Assembly (NCBI RefSeq): GCF_014649955.1 | Contig: NZ_BMUA01000018.1 | Span: 1-64,000, forward strand | Origin: Streptomyces violascens | Lineage (GTDB): Bacteria > Actinomycetota > Actinomycetes > Streptomycetales > Streptomycetaceae | DNA: 64,000 nt | Reading direction: 5' to 3' | Part shown: in pieces, positions 35,736 to 43,063 of the stretch | Layout of the letters: each line of letters opens with the position of its first letter | Position numbering within the stretch: position 1 is the first letter of the stretch | Notes under the pieces: model-generated | Seen by the model: the letters and a program-made list of their open reading frames with translations, nothing else | Told to the model about the DNA's origin: nothing | The model's database searches: none | Translations under genes and position numbers: made by a program

Positions 35736-36290
35736 ATGGCCACCGTCCTGTCCGTCTCCGGCAGCCCTTCCACCTCCTCCCGCACCAACCGCCTGCTGCG
35801 CCACCTGGACCGGCGACTGACCGCCCAGGGGCACGACGTCGTTGCGCTCGACGTTCGTACCATCCCCGCAGAGGCCCTGCTCGGCGCGGACTTCCGGCAT
35901 CCGGCGATCGTCGAGGCCACCGAGCTCTTCGCGAGCGCCGACGGCGTCGTCGTAGGAACACCCGTCTACAAAGCGTCGTACTCCGGAGTCCTCAAGGCGC
36001 TCCTCGACCTGCTCCCGCAGTACGCACTCACCGGAAAGACGGTCCTTCCGCTCGCCACCGGCGGCTCCACCGCGCATGTCCTGGCCATCGACTACGCCCT
36101 GCGTCCGGTCCTCAACTCCATGGGTGCCGCGCACATCGTGCAGGGCTGGTTCACCCTCGACAAGGACATCACCGCCCACGACGACGGCTCGGTCACTGTC
36201 GCACCGGCCGCCGGCGAGGCCCTCACCCAGGTCGTCGACCAGTTCTCGCTGGCGCTCGGCGGCACCCCGCGCCTGGCTGCGGCGAGCTGA
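35736..36290 (+). CDS. ssuE: NADPH-dependent FMN reductase
   Basis: 184 aa; ATG with AAAGAGGA upstream. The flavodoxin-like NADPH:FMN reductase fold is complete: VLSVSGSPSTSSRTNRLLRH (phosphate-binding loop), ASADGVVVGTPVYKASYSGV, LKALLDLLPQYALTGKTVLP, LATGGSTAHVLAIDYALRPV. This is the SsuE/MsuE type, which supplies FMNH2 to sulfonate and other two-component LLM monooxygenases, here probably to the enzymes encoded upstream and downstream. Confidence 0.92.
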   Translation: MATVLSVSGSPSTSSRTNRLLRHLDRRLTAQGHDVVALDVRTIPAEALLGADFRHPAIVEATELFASADGVVVGTPVYKASYSGVLKALLDLLPQYALTGKTVLPLATGGSTAHVLAIDYALRPVLNSMGAAHIVQGWFTLDKDITAHDDGSVTVAPAAGEALTQVVDQFSLALGGTPRLAAAS

Positions 36291-36294
36291 AGCC

Positions 36295-36456
36295 ATGACC
36301 GCACACGTCATCACCGACGACGCCGAGGCCGTCGCTGTCGCGTCCGCCCTGGCCGACGAGTTCCGGGCGGGTGCCTCGGCGCGCGAAGCCGAACGCCGGC
36401 TTCCCCGCGAGGAGCTGGACCGGCTCTCGACCTCGGCGCCGACGAACGTCCCCTGA
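36295..36456 (+). pseudogene. SfnB-type acyl-CoA dehydrogenase-like, N-terminal fragment
   Basis: 53 codons starting MTAHVITDDAEAVAVASALA then ADEFRAGASAREAERRLPRE, which match the N terminus of SfnB-family sulfur-acquisition flavoproteins; the remaining ~340 residues are missing and the frame ends in TSAPTNVP. It is 4 nt after the SsuE gene. A second scrap with the same HVIADDAEA start lies at 37.7 kb. Confidence 0.65.
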
Positions 36457-36479
36457 CGCACCCCTGATCGGAGCCCCGA

Positions 36480-37676
36480 GTGTCCCTCACCTTCCACTGG
36501 TTCCTGCCGACCAACGGAGACAGCCGCCACGTCGGCGGCGGCCACGGCACCCCCCCGCCACCGAGTCCGGGCGCGACCGGCAACCGACGGTCGCCTACCT
36601 CAGCCAGATCGCCCGCGCCGCCGAGGACCTGGGCTTCGTCGGCGCACTCACGCCGACGGGAGCCTGGTGCGAGGACGCGTGGCTGACCACCGCGACGGTC
36701 AGCCAGAACACCGAGCGCCTGAAGTTCCTTGTCGCCTTCCGGCCCGGTTTCGCCTCACGGACACTCGCCGCGCAGATGGCTCCACCTTCCAGCGACAGAG
36801 CGGCGGACCGCTCCTGCTCAACGTCGTCACACCGGCGGCGAGAGCCACGAGCAGCGGGCCTACGGCGACTTCCTCGACAAGGACGCCCGCTACCGCCGTA
36901 CCGGCGAATTCCTCGAGATCGTAAGAGGGTTGTGGGTGGGCAAGACCCGTCGACCTGCGCGGTGAGCACCTCCATGTCGAGGACACGAAGCTCGCACGGG
37001 TGCCCGACCCCGTCCCCGAGGTGTACTTCGGGGCTCCTCGCCGATCGCCGGAGAAGTCGCCGCCAAGCATGTCGACGTCTACCTCACCTGGGGAGAGCCG
37101 CCCGCCGCCGTCGTGGAGAAGATCGCCTGGATCCGTGCGTTGGCCGACAAGGAGGGTCGTCGCGTCCGCTTCGGCATCCGCCTGTGTGTCGTCACCCGCG
37201 ACACGTCCGAGCAGGCGTGGGCGGAGACGAATCGGCTCCTGGACGCCTTCGATCCGGAGGCGGTCAAGACCATCCAAGCGGGCCTGGCCCGCAGCGAGTC
37301 CGAGGGTCGGCAGCGGATGCTCGCCCTGCACGGCAGTGGCAGCCTCCCCCACTCTCGACTTCGCTCGAGCGGGGGGACCCCCACCCGCCTGGAGATCCAC
37401 CCCAACCTGTGGGCGGGCATCGGCCTGGTGCGCGGTGGCGCGGGCACCGCCCTGGTCGGGAGCCACGACGAGGTCGCCGATCGGATCAAGGAGCACCACG
37501 CTCTCGGCATCGACGAGTTCGTGCTCTCCGGCTATCCGCACCTGGAGGAGGCGTACTGGTTCGGCGAGGGAGTCCCGCCGAAGCTTCAGGCGCAGGGCCT
37601 GTGGCAGCACCCGTACGTACAGCAGGCCGCCCCCTCGGACCAAGTGCCCTTCGCCGGCCCCGGGGGCCCGCGATGA
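36480..37676 (+). pseudogene. ssuD: Alkanesulfonate monooxygenase SsuD, multiply frameshifted
   Basis: Successive frames rebuild an SsuD: SLTFHWFLPTNGDSRHV, TVAYLSQIARAAEDLGFVGA, LTPTGAWCEDAWLTTATVSQ, FRPGFASRTLAAQMA, RRTGEFLEIVRGLW, VDVYLTWGEPPAAVVEKIAW and a long intact C-terminal part with NLWAGIGLVRGGAGTALVGS. At least five frame changes lie between about 36550 and 37090. The enzyme would release sulfite from alkanesulfonates with FMNH2. A palindromic repeat is inserted in frame at 37342-37384. The gene is dead; its role may be taken by the upstream monooxygenases. Confidence 0.85.
37342..37384 (+). repeat. Streptomyces-type palindromic repeat inserted in ssuD
   Basis: An imperfect palindrome with C-run and G-run arms around CTCGACTTCGCTCGAG, ending in GGGGGGACCCCCA, interrupts the conserved RMLALHG...RLEIHPNLW region. 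I recall very similar repeats scattered through Streptomyces intergenic regions; the copy here adds about 45 nt without changing the frame. Confidence 0.6.
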
Positions 37677-37850
37677 CCACGTGAGCGCGGCGGAGGGAAG
37701 CGCCCATGTGATCGCTGATGACGCCGAGGCGGTCGTTGTCGCCGCCGAGTCGGCCGCAAGTTCGCCCGGGAGGCCGCCTGCAACGCCGAGCCACCACCCC
37801 AGGACCTTCCGCGACGTCGTCAACCTCGTCGTCCCGGAACCACGCAGCCG
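37677..37850 (+). pseudogene. Second SfnB-type N-terminal fragment
   Basis: From the GTG at 37681 the frame reads GSAHVIADDAEAVVVAAE, the SfnB N terminus, then shifts near 37750 to a frame giving KFAREAACNAE. Nothing further of the enzyme remains. Together with the scrap at 36295 it brackets the ssuD pseudogene, suggesting duplication and decay. Confidence 0.55.
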
Positions 37851-38000
37851 CAGCAGGCTTCCGGCCCCTTCCCACGGCGCCACGCTCCGCGAGCGCCTCC
37901 ACGGCCCGGCCGGCAGCCCTCGGGGCCGGACGGCCACCCGGCCGCCTGCCATCGCGAACTCGCCATCCGGGAACGTGAATCAGCCGGAGCGCACTCTCAT

Positions 38001-38028
38001 CCCTAGTATTCCTATCGAATTACTAGGG
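38001..38028 (+). promoter_or_regulatory. Palindromic operator upstream of the DszC-like gene
   Basis: CCCTAGTA (38001-38008) and TACTAGGG (38021-38028) are a perfect 8-bp inverted repeat with a 12-nt, AT-rich spacer, in otherwise GC-rich DNA. The neighbouring Rrf2-family regulator is the obvious candidate to bind it; the position 180 nt before the coding genes fits a promoter operator. Confidence 0.6.
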
Positions 38029-38153
38029 AACTGTTGACGGTGGTCGGAGAGGGGGGTGAGGATGACGAAGCCGACGCCTCACCGCGCACCGCTGCACTCC
38101 CGCGCTGCCTCGCCGGCTACCGCGCCGTCCCCGGTCCCCTGAAGGAAGACGCC

Positions 38154-38213
38154 ATGACAACAGCACTGAGGTGCAGTGACAGCCGCAGTCGCATGAGGCG
38201 GGTCCGGACATGA
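38154..38213 (+). CDS. Coupled 19-codon upstream ORF
   Basis: Begins ATG behind GAAGGAAG and encodes MTTALRCSDSRSRMRRVRT, whose stop overlaps the start of the DszC-like gene (ATGA). It has the best ribosome-binding site of the two, so it may serve for translational coupling of the downstream gene. It lacks the RHIDLLRV core of the other leaders, though it has one Cys codon. Confidence 0.4.
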   Translation: MTTALRCSDSRSRMRRVRT

Positions 38214-39433
38214 CGGTGACGGCGGACGAGGCGACCGACGCGGGAGCCGGTCAGGTCGACTGGCTGCACATAGCCCGTGAGGTGGCGGACGACCTGTCGA
38301 CGGACGCGGTCGAGCGCGAACGGGCTGGCAAGGCACCGCTCGACGAGGTCGCACGGCTGCGCGAATCGGGGCTGCTGACATTGCTGGCACCGGTCGAGCA
38401 GGGGGGAGGGGGCGCGGACTGGCGCACGGTCTACGCGGTCATCCGGACCGTCGCCGCGGCCGACGGGGCCATCGGACACCTGCTGGGCCACCACTACTTC
38501 CTGTCCTTCAGCGCCCGCTTCTTCGCCGGCCCAGCACGTGCAGCCCGTGTCGAGCGCGAGTCGGCTGAGGGGCAGTGGTGCTGGGGAGGCGGTATTGCCT
38601 CACACGAACCGCCACTCATCCTGACTCCCACACCGAGCGGCTATCTGCTGAACGGCTACCAGAGGTACGCCACCGGCGTCGGGATCACCGACCGGCTGGT
38701 GGTCCGAGCCGCCAGGTACGGCACCGGTGAGCCGCTGGCCGTCCTCGTCGACCCCACCCACCCGGGTGTCGTAAGCGGCAGGAGCGGGGACACCTTCGGC
38801 CAGCGGCTGGCAGCCGGTGGCGCCGTGGAGTTCGACTCCGTGCCGGTCACGGCGGACGACGTGTTCGGCTCGCTCTCGCCGGACGAGGGCGTCCTGTCAC
38901 CCTTCGCCTCTCTCGCTGTGCCGACCGCGCGGCTGGTCTCCGCCCAGTTCTGTCTCGGCATCGCCGAGGGACTGCTGGCCGAGGTCCACGAGCACGGAAG
39001 GGCCGTGCGGTCGGCCTGGCAGCCGTTCTCGTCCCAGCCCTGGCCGGGCAGCCCCCCGCAGGATCCGTACGTGCTGACCGTGTACGGCGAGCTTGCCGTC
39101 GTCGCACGTGCCGCGTCCGCTCTCGCCGACCAGGCGGTGTATGCCCTGCTGTGCGGCCTCGCGCAGGGCGAGGATCTCGACGACGAGGAGTGCGCGGAGA
39201 CGGCCGTCCTCGCGAGCGTGGCCGAGGCCGCGGCCTCCCGCGCGGCGCAGGAGATCACCACCCGTGCCCTGGACGTCGTCGGTGTCGACGCAGCCTCCAC
39301 GCGGCACGGCTTCGACCGCTTCTGGCGCAACGCCCGGACCCACGCCCTGCGCGAACCAGCCGCCCACAGACTGCGCGAGATCGGGGACTACTTCCTCAAC
39401 GGTACGCACCCGTCCTTCACCCTTCCTGCCTGA
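38210..39433 (+). CDS. DszC-like acyl-CoA dehydrogenase-fold monooxygenase
   Basis: 407 aa. Acyl-CoA dehydrogenase fold: N-terminal helices with DEVARLRESGLLTLLAPVEQ, GGGGADWRTVYAVIRTVAAA, GAIGHLLGHHYFLSFSARFF; a beta domain with WCWGGGIASHEPPLILTPTP and RYATGVGITDRLVV; C-terminal helices with ASTRHGFDRFWRNARTHALR. The HxFWRNxRTHALRxP end is shared by DszC and SfnB-type FMNH2-dependent monooxygenases, which attack dibenzothiophene, dimethylsulfone or similar sulfur compounds. Likely uses FMNH2 from the SsuE reductase. Confidence 0.85.
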   Translation: MTVTADEATDAGAGQVDWLHIAREVADDLSTDAVERERAGKAPLDEVARLRESGLLTLLAPVEQGGGGADWRTVYAVIRTVAAADGAIGHLLGHHYFLSFSARFFAGPARAARVERESAEGQWCWGGGIASHEPPLILTPTPSGYLLNGYQRYATGVGITDRLVVRAARYGTGEPLAVLVDPTHPGVVSGRSGDTFGQRLAAGGAVEFDSVPVTADDVFGSLSPDEGVLSPFASLAVPTARLVSAQFCLGIAEGLLAEVHEHGRAVRSAWQPFSSQPWPGSPPQDPYVLTVYGELAVVARAASALADQAVYALLCGLAQGEDLDDEECAETAVLASVAEAAASRAAQEITTRALDVVGVDAASTRHGFDRFWRNARTHALREPAAHRLREIGDYFLNGTHPSFTLPA

Positions 39434-39482
39434 TGGCACAGCTGGTGACGGGCGGACACGGCAGTGAGGGATAATTCGCGGC

Positions 39483-39941
39483 ATGCGGATCTCGGCGCGG
39501 GCTGACTATGCGGTGCGGGCGGCCGTGGAGCTGGCCGCGGCAGGCGACGAGGCCTCGCTCAAGGCTGAGGCGATCGCCGCGGCGCAGGGCATCCCGCACA
39601 AATTCCTGGAGGGCATCCTCGGCGACCTGCGCCGGGGCGGTCTCGTGGTCAGCCAGCGGGGCGGCAAGGGTGGCTACCGGCTCGCCCGCCCGGCGGACTC
39701 GATCGCCATCGCGGACGTCATCCGTGTGGCGGACGGCCCCCTGGTGTCGGTGCGGGGGGTGCGCCCACCCGAGCTCTCGTACTGCGGCCCCGCGGAGTCG
39801 CTGCTGCCGCTGTGGATCGCCGTACGCGCCAACGTTCGCAAGATTCTCGGCGAGGTCACCCTGGCCCACGTGGCCGCGGCCAAGCTGCCCGACGAGGTCC
39901 TGAGCCTCGCGGAGGACCCCGAGGCCTGGACGAATCCCTGA
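39483..39941 (+). CDS. Rrf2-family transcriptional regulator
   Basis: 152 aa. Winged helix at the N terminus: MRISARADYAVRAAVELAAA, IPHKFLEGILGDLRRGGLVV, SQRGGKGGYRLARPADSIAI. The three-Cys [Fe-S] cluster loop of IscR/NsrR is absent; only one Cys (LSYCGPA) is present, as in CymR-type cysteine-metabolism regulators. Its place at the end of a sulfur gene run makes it a good candidate for a local sulfur repressor; a palindrome at 38001-38028 may be its site. Confidence 0.88.
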   Translation: MRISARADYAVRAAVELAAAGDEASLKAEAIAAAQGIPHKFLEGILGDLRRGGLVVSQRGGKGGYRLARPADSIAIADVIRVADGPLVSVRGVRPPELSYCGPAESLLPLWIAVRANVRKILGEVTLAHVAAAKLPDEVLSLAEDPEAWTNP

Positions 39942-40100
39942 CCGGCGTGTGAATGTGCGGGGTGATGTCAGCGGGGTGGGCGTCACCAGGGTCGTTGTTG
40001 GTCAGGGGTCTGTTGAGCTCTGCTTCTTGGGTTCGTCGTCTCGGCTTCTTGGCTGTCGTGGGGTGACCAAGTCGCTGCTACGACACCCGGACCAGATAGG

Positions 40101-40545
40101 CGTCCAAGAGTAGGCCGAGCCCACGCCGAAACAGCTGGAGCAGTCCCGCGCCCAGATGATCCAGCACTTCGCCGCCTGGCCGGAGCCGGTGCGCCAGCCC
40201 TTGGCCGCGCGTCACCTCGCCACCTGGCGGATCGCCTCGCGCGAGAACCAGAACCTCTACGACAAGGTCGCCAGCGAGTTCCGGCAGGCCCCGCCCACCC
40301 CCGACCTGCCGCTGATCGTGCTCACGGCCATGGGACACGATGCCACCCAGGCCCACCTGTGGCCCGCGGAACTGCTCCGCGAAATCAACGAGGGCAAGCC
40401 CGCCCTGCACGCCGAGCTTGCAGCCGAGTCCTCACACGGCGAGCAGAGGATTCTCGACGACGCGGGGCATGGATGGCTGCACGAGGAGCGGGCTGACGGG
40501 GTGATCCAGGCCATCAACGACCTCATCGCCAGGGCGCGTCGATGA
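40101..40545 (+). pseudogene. Alpha/beta hydrolase, C-terminal fragment
   Basis: The frame from 40156 reads ARHLATWRIASRENQNLYDK, LPLIVLTAMGHDATQAHLWP, then QRILDDAGHGWLHEERADGV, containing the acid and His region (DDAGHGWLHEE) of a hydrolase, but no nucleophile elbow. About 170 upstream residues are missing, and no start or ribosome-binding site is present. Confidence 0.6.
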
Positions 40546-40764
40546 CAGCACCACCTGCCTGCCACACCCCTGCACCTGAGTCCGTACGCCACCCTCCGTC
40601 AGATCGAAGAGACAAGACCTGGCCGAGATCGTCGCCTCGAAGAGAACGCCTGGCCCTTTTCGGTACGTACGAAGAAGTGGACTCGGAGGAGCGCGAAGAG
40701 GGTGGCCGGGGCGGGCCCGTCGGGGAATTGTCTTCCCGCCCGGAAGATACGTTCGGCCGGTGAG

Positions 40765-41175
40765 CTACTGCTCGTATGCCCAGGCGTGGCTGGTGGTGGT
40801 GTTGGTCCGGCGGTATTCCTCGACGGGGATCGAGTTGACGCCGGTGCGCATCCGGGTGAGGTAGAGCAGGCCGTCGAGGTGGTCGATCTCGTGGTGGATC
40901 AGTCGGGCCAGGCCGCGTTCGTACAGCGGGGTGACGCCTGTGCCCTCAAGTGTGGTGGTCTCCACTGTGATCGTCAGCGGGCGGGGCACCAGGCCGCGGA
41001 CGTCGAAGAAGCTGAGGCACCCTTCGAACTGCTCGTCGATGTCGTCCGAGTCCGTGGTGATGCGGAGGTTGAGGAGCACGATGGGCTCGGCGCCCGGTGT
41101 GGCGGGCCCTACGATCGCGGCCGCGCGGCCGATGCCGATCTGCCGGGCGGCGAGTCCCATTCCTTTTCCGAAGCT
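40765..41175 (-). pseudogene. def: Peptide deformylase, N-terminally truncated
   Basis: About 135 codons remain. All three deformylase motifs are present: GMGLAARQIGIG (motif 1), EGCLSF (motif 2 with the metal-binding Cys) and LIHHEIDHLDGLLY (HExxH, motif 3). The first 40-50 residues are missing: sequence similarity begins at FGKG next to a foreign ATPase start. Full-length deformylases have about 180 residues, so it is probably not active. Confidence 0.75.
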
Positions 41176-41248
41176 GATCGAAGCGATACGTCGTCTCTGC
41201 GGTGGCGGTGGTGGCCGTCAGGGCGAGGAATCGCAGGTGGGTGGCCAT
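41172..41248 (-). pseudogene. ATPase gene start (SMC/ABC-type), truncated
   Basis: From an ATG that overlaps the preceding stop (TGATG), the frame begins MATHLRFLALTATTATAETT then YRFDQ, a typical N-terminal strand region of AAA/ABC ATPases that lead into a Walker A loop. The sequence then joins directly into the deformylase. Its upstream gene fits the middle component of three-gene ATPase-linked systems. Confidence 0.5.
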
Positions 41249-41821
41249 CAGATTTCCGTCCGCAAGGGCCTGTCCACCGCGTCGGGCAGGCGATCGTAGA
41301 CGGGGGTCTTCAGTGCCGATCCCGACTTGCCGAAGTGCCTCTTCAACAGGGCGATCCGCTGGGCCACGACGGCCCAATCGTCGGTCTGTGTCAGCATCGA
41401 CGCGGCCACGGCTCCGTCCGCGGTGACGCGGAATTCCGCGCGGTGTGACCCGCTGTAAGTGATGAGCCCACGGCCGGCCAGAGAACCGAGGACGCTGTAG
41501 TACCGCTGGTCCCACGGCCCGTACTTGGACCGGGTCATCCGGCTTTCCACAGCCAGCCGCTCGGACGACGCAGGTTCCGCTCCAGCGGGCCGGTCTTCTC
41601 CCTGCTCGACGGGCAGACGCTCCAGCATCGTTGGGTAGCGCAGGAGAAAGTCGAGCTTGGCCAGCTTCGTCAGGCCGTCCAAGGATCTCTTCGCCGTGGT
41701 GAACCGGGCGATCAACAGGAGGATGCGGGCTTCGTGGTAGCGCGCTTCCCCTGCGCCCGTCACCTTGCGCCTGACGCCGGATCTCTGCGGCTGCGGCCAG
41801 TCGCTCGACAGCGTTCGTCAC
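41248..41821 (-). pseudogene. Middle-component-like gene of a three-gene system, frameshifted
   Basis: The gene starts at a GTG at 41821 that overlaps the previous stop (GTGA): MTNAVERLAAAAEIRRQAQ. Near 41763 the frame changes and continues as EARYHEARILLLIARFTTAK, RSLDGLTKLAKLDFLLRYPT, SKYGPWDQRYYSVLGSLAGR to the end at 41248 (PDAVDRPLRTEI). The winged-helix-like pattern fits the middle components of ABC-3C-type conflict systems, but I identify it by pattern and gene order only. The frameshift may inactivate it. Confidence 0.5.
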
Positions 41822-42060
41822 GATGCTTCCTCGGCGGAGGCGTCGAAGGGAGCAGAGAAGTAGAAGTGGCACTCGTCGCAGAGCTGATGAGCCAGGCCAC
41901 GAAGGTGCAGCTTATTGATCTTGAACGGCAAGGACGCGTCTACACCTCCGGGAGTGAGACGTTGCCTGATCAGCTGGTTCATCCGCTGCCCGTAAGCGGC
42001 TCCGTCAATGACCTCGCTCCGCGCGTGCGCCCGGCAGTCGAAGACGGTATTGGCGAGAGG
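41818..42060 (-). pseudogene. C-terminal fragment of the first gene of the same operon
   Basis: The frame ends RLTPGGVDASLPFKINKLHL, RGLAHQLCDECHFYFSAPFD and stops at 41818, with upstream FDCRAHARSEVIDGAAYGQR. Its stop overlaps the next gene's start, so the two were translated together. The N-terminal part is gone; the junction lies near 42060-42100. The protein family is not identified; gene order suggests an effector subunit. Confidence 0.5.
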
Positions 42061-42100
42061 CCCTGCGATCGGTGCGCCTTGGGGGCAGGCGTGGGATGTT

Positions 42101-42463
42101 CTACGAGTCGGCGCTGTGACTCCGGCCGATGGCTGGCCAGTGCTGGTCCGATCGCCACCGGTCAGGCAGTTGTGACGATTCGTAGTTGGCCACTCTGTCG
42201 ACTGATAGTTGGCCGCCGAACTGAGGCGGATACCTGTCCCGGGCGAGGTTCACCTCGGGTCGTGCACCCGTCTTGTCCCAGTCAATGCCGTCGTACTTGT
42301 GAGCAGTTGCCCACAGCTCCCGGGCGTATTCAGCCGCGTCCGGGTGGGGTTCCGGGAACTCGGCGGGGTTCTGGACCGCCACGTGGACAGCGACAAGCCC
42401 GCTTGGGGCTCCGGGTTGTGCCGTGCGTGTCGTCTGCCGCGAGAACATCAGTCGTTCTGCCAT
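42101..42463 (-). CDS. Hypothetical protein
   Basis: 120 aa from the ATG at 42463. Codon use is good and residues such as AVHVAVQNPAEFPEPHPDAA, ARELWATAHKYDGIDWDKTG and RYPPQFGGQLSVDRVANYES look like a real protein, but no domain is recognised. It lies 18 nt after the preceding minus-strand gene and ends shortly before the three-gene remnant. The C terminus (SHSADS) may be altered at that junction. Confidence 0.5.
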   Translation of the reverse strand: MAERLMFSRQTTRTAQPGAPSGLVAVHVAVQNPAEFPEPHPDAAEYARELWATAHKYDGIDWDKTGARPEVNLARDRYPPQFGGQLSVDRVANYESSQLPDRWRSDQHWPAIGRSHSADS

Positions 42464-42481
42464 GGGAAGTGTCAGTGCAGA

Positions 42482-42811
42482 TCAGGTCCCAGCGCCTTCG
42501 GGCAGAACGATGATGCGGGTGCCATTGGGTGCGGTCCGGCCCACGAGGCGCAGCTCGTCGTTGTTGCGTACAACGATGACGAGGCCCTTGAGCTGGCTCC
42601 AGTTCACGAACGAGGGCCGGGGGCGGAGCACACCGTAGGGACGATCGACGACGTACAGCGGAGTGCCTAGGGCCCAGCGGCGGTCGCCGTCGGTGTGCCG
42701 CAGGTGGGCGACGACGTTGTACAGGACTCGGGCGGCTTCGACTTCATGTCCTTGCACCCGGATGGCGACGGGCCACGGCTGCCACGTCCGTGGTTGCAGT
42801 TCTGGTTGCAT
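42482..42811 (-). CDS. Small hypothetical protein
   Basis: 109 aa. LYNVVAHLRHTDGDRRWALG, TPLYVVDRPYGVLRPRPSFV and GLVIVVRNNDELRLVGRTAP look like a compact beta-rich domain. Downstream gene starts 18 nt on, so the two are probably an operon. A hairpin with a T run lies 28 nt upstream. Function unknown. Confidence 0.5.
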   Translation of the reverse strand: MQPELQPRTWQPWPVAIRVQGHEVEAARVLYNVVAHLRHTDGDRRWALGTPLYVVDRPYGVLRPRPSFVNWSQLKGLVIVVRNNDELRLVGRTAPNGTRIIVLPEGAGT

Positions 42812-42838
42812 TCACGTCCGTACAGCACCGTTCAAAAA

Positions 42839-42859
42839 CCCCACCAACAGGCGGTGGGG
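42839..42859 (-). terminator. Intrinsic terminator or attenuator hairpin
   Basis: CCCCACC (42839-42845) pairs with GGTGGGG (42853-42859). On the minus strand the stem is followed by TTTTTG, a textbook Rho-independent terminator, rare in GC-rich genomes. It lies upstream of the 42811 gene rather than after a visible gene, so it may be a leftover terminator or a leader attenuator. Confidence 0.6.
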
Positions 42860-43063
42860 CTCTTCTTCGCTCGTGCTCTCAATTGTGGTCTCGGCGGCCC
42901 TGACCTCACGCTTCTCTGGCCGAACGGCTGCCCCTGTCCACGTCGACGGTCGTAAACAGGGAACACCGACTACTCGATCGCCGGCTCCTACCAGTACCGG
43001 GGCCGGAACCACGTGTATGGCTCGCCCGGCGGACAGGGCGGACAGGGGTGTAGAAAAGATTGT

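Noticed and set aside
38062..38142. 26-codon ORF with PHRAPLHSRAAS, faintly like the leader core
   Set aside because: No Cys codon and the R-x-H-I-D-x-x-R-V spacing is not met; not counted as a fifth leader.
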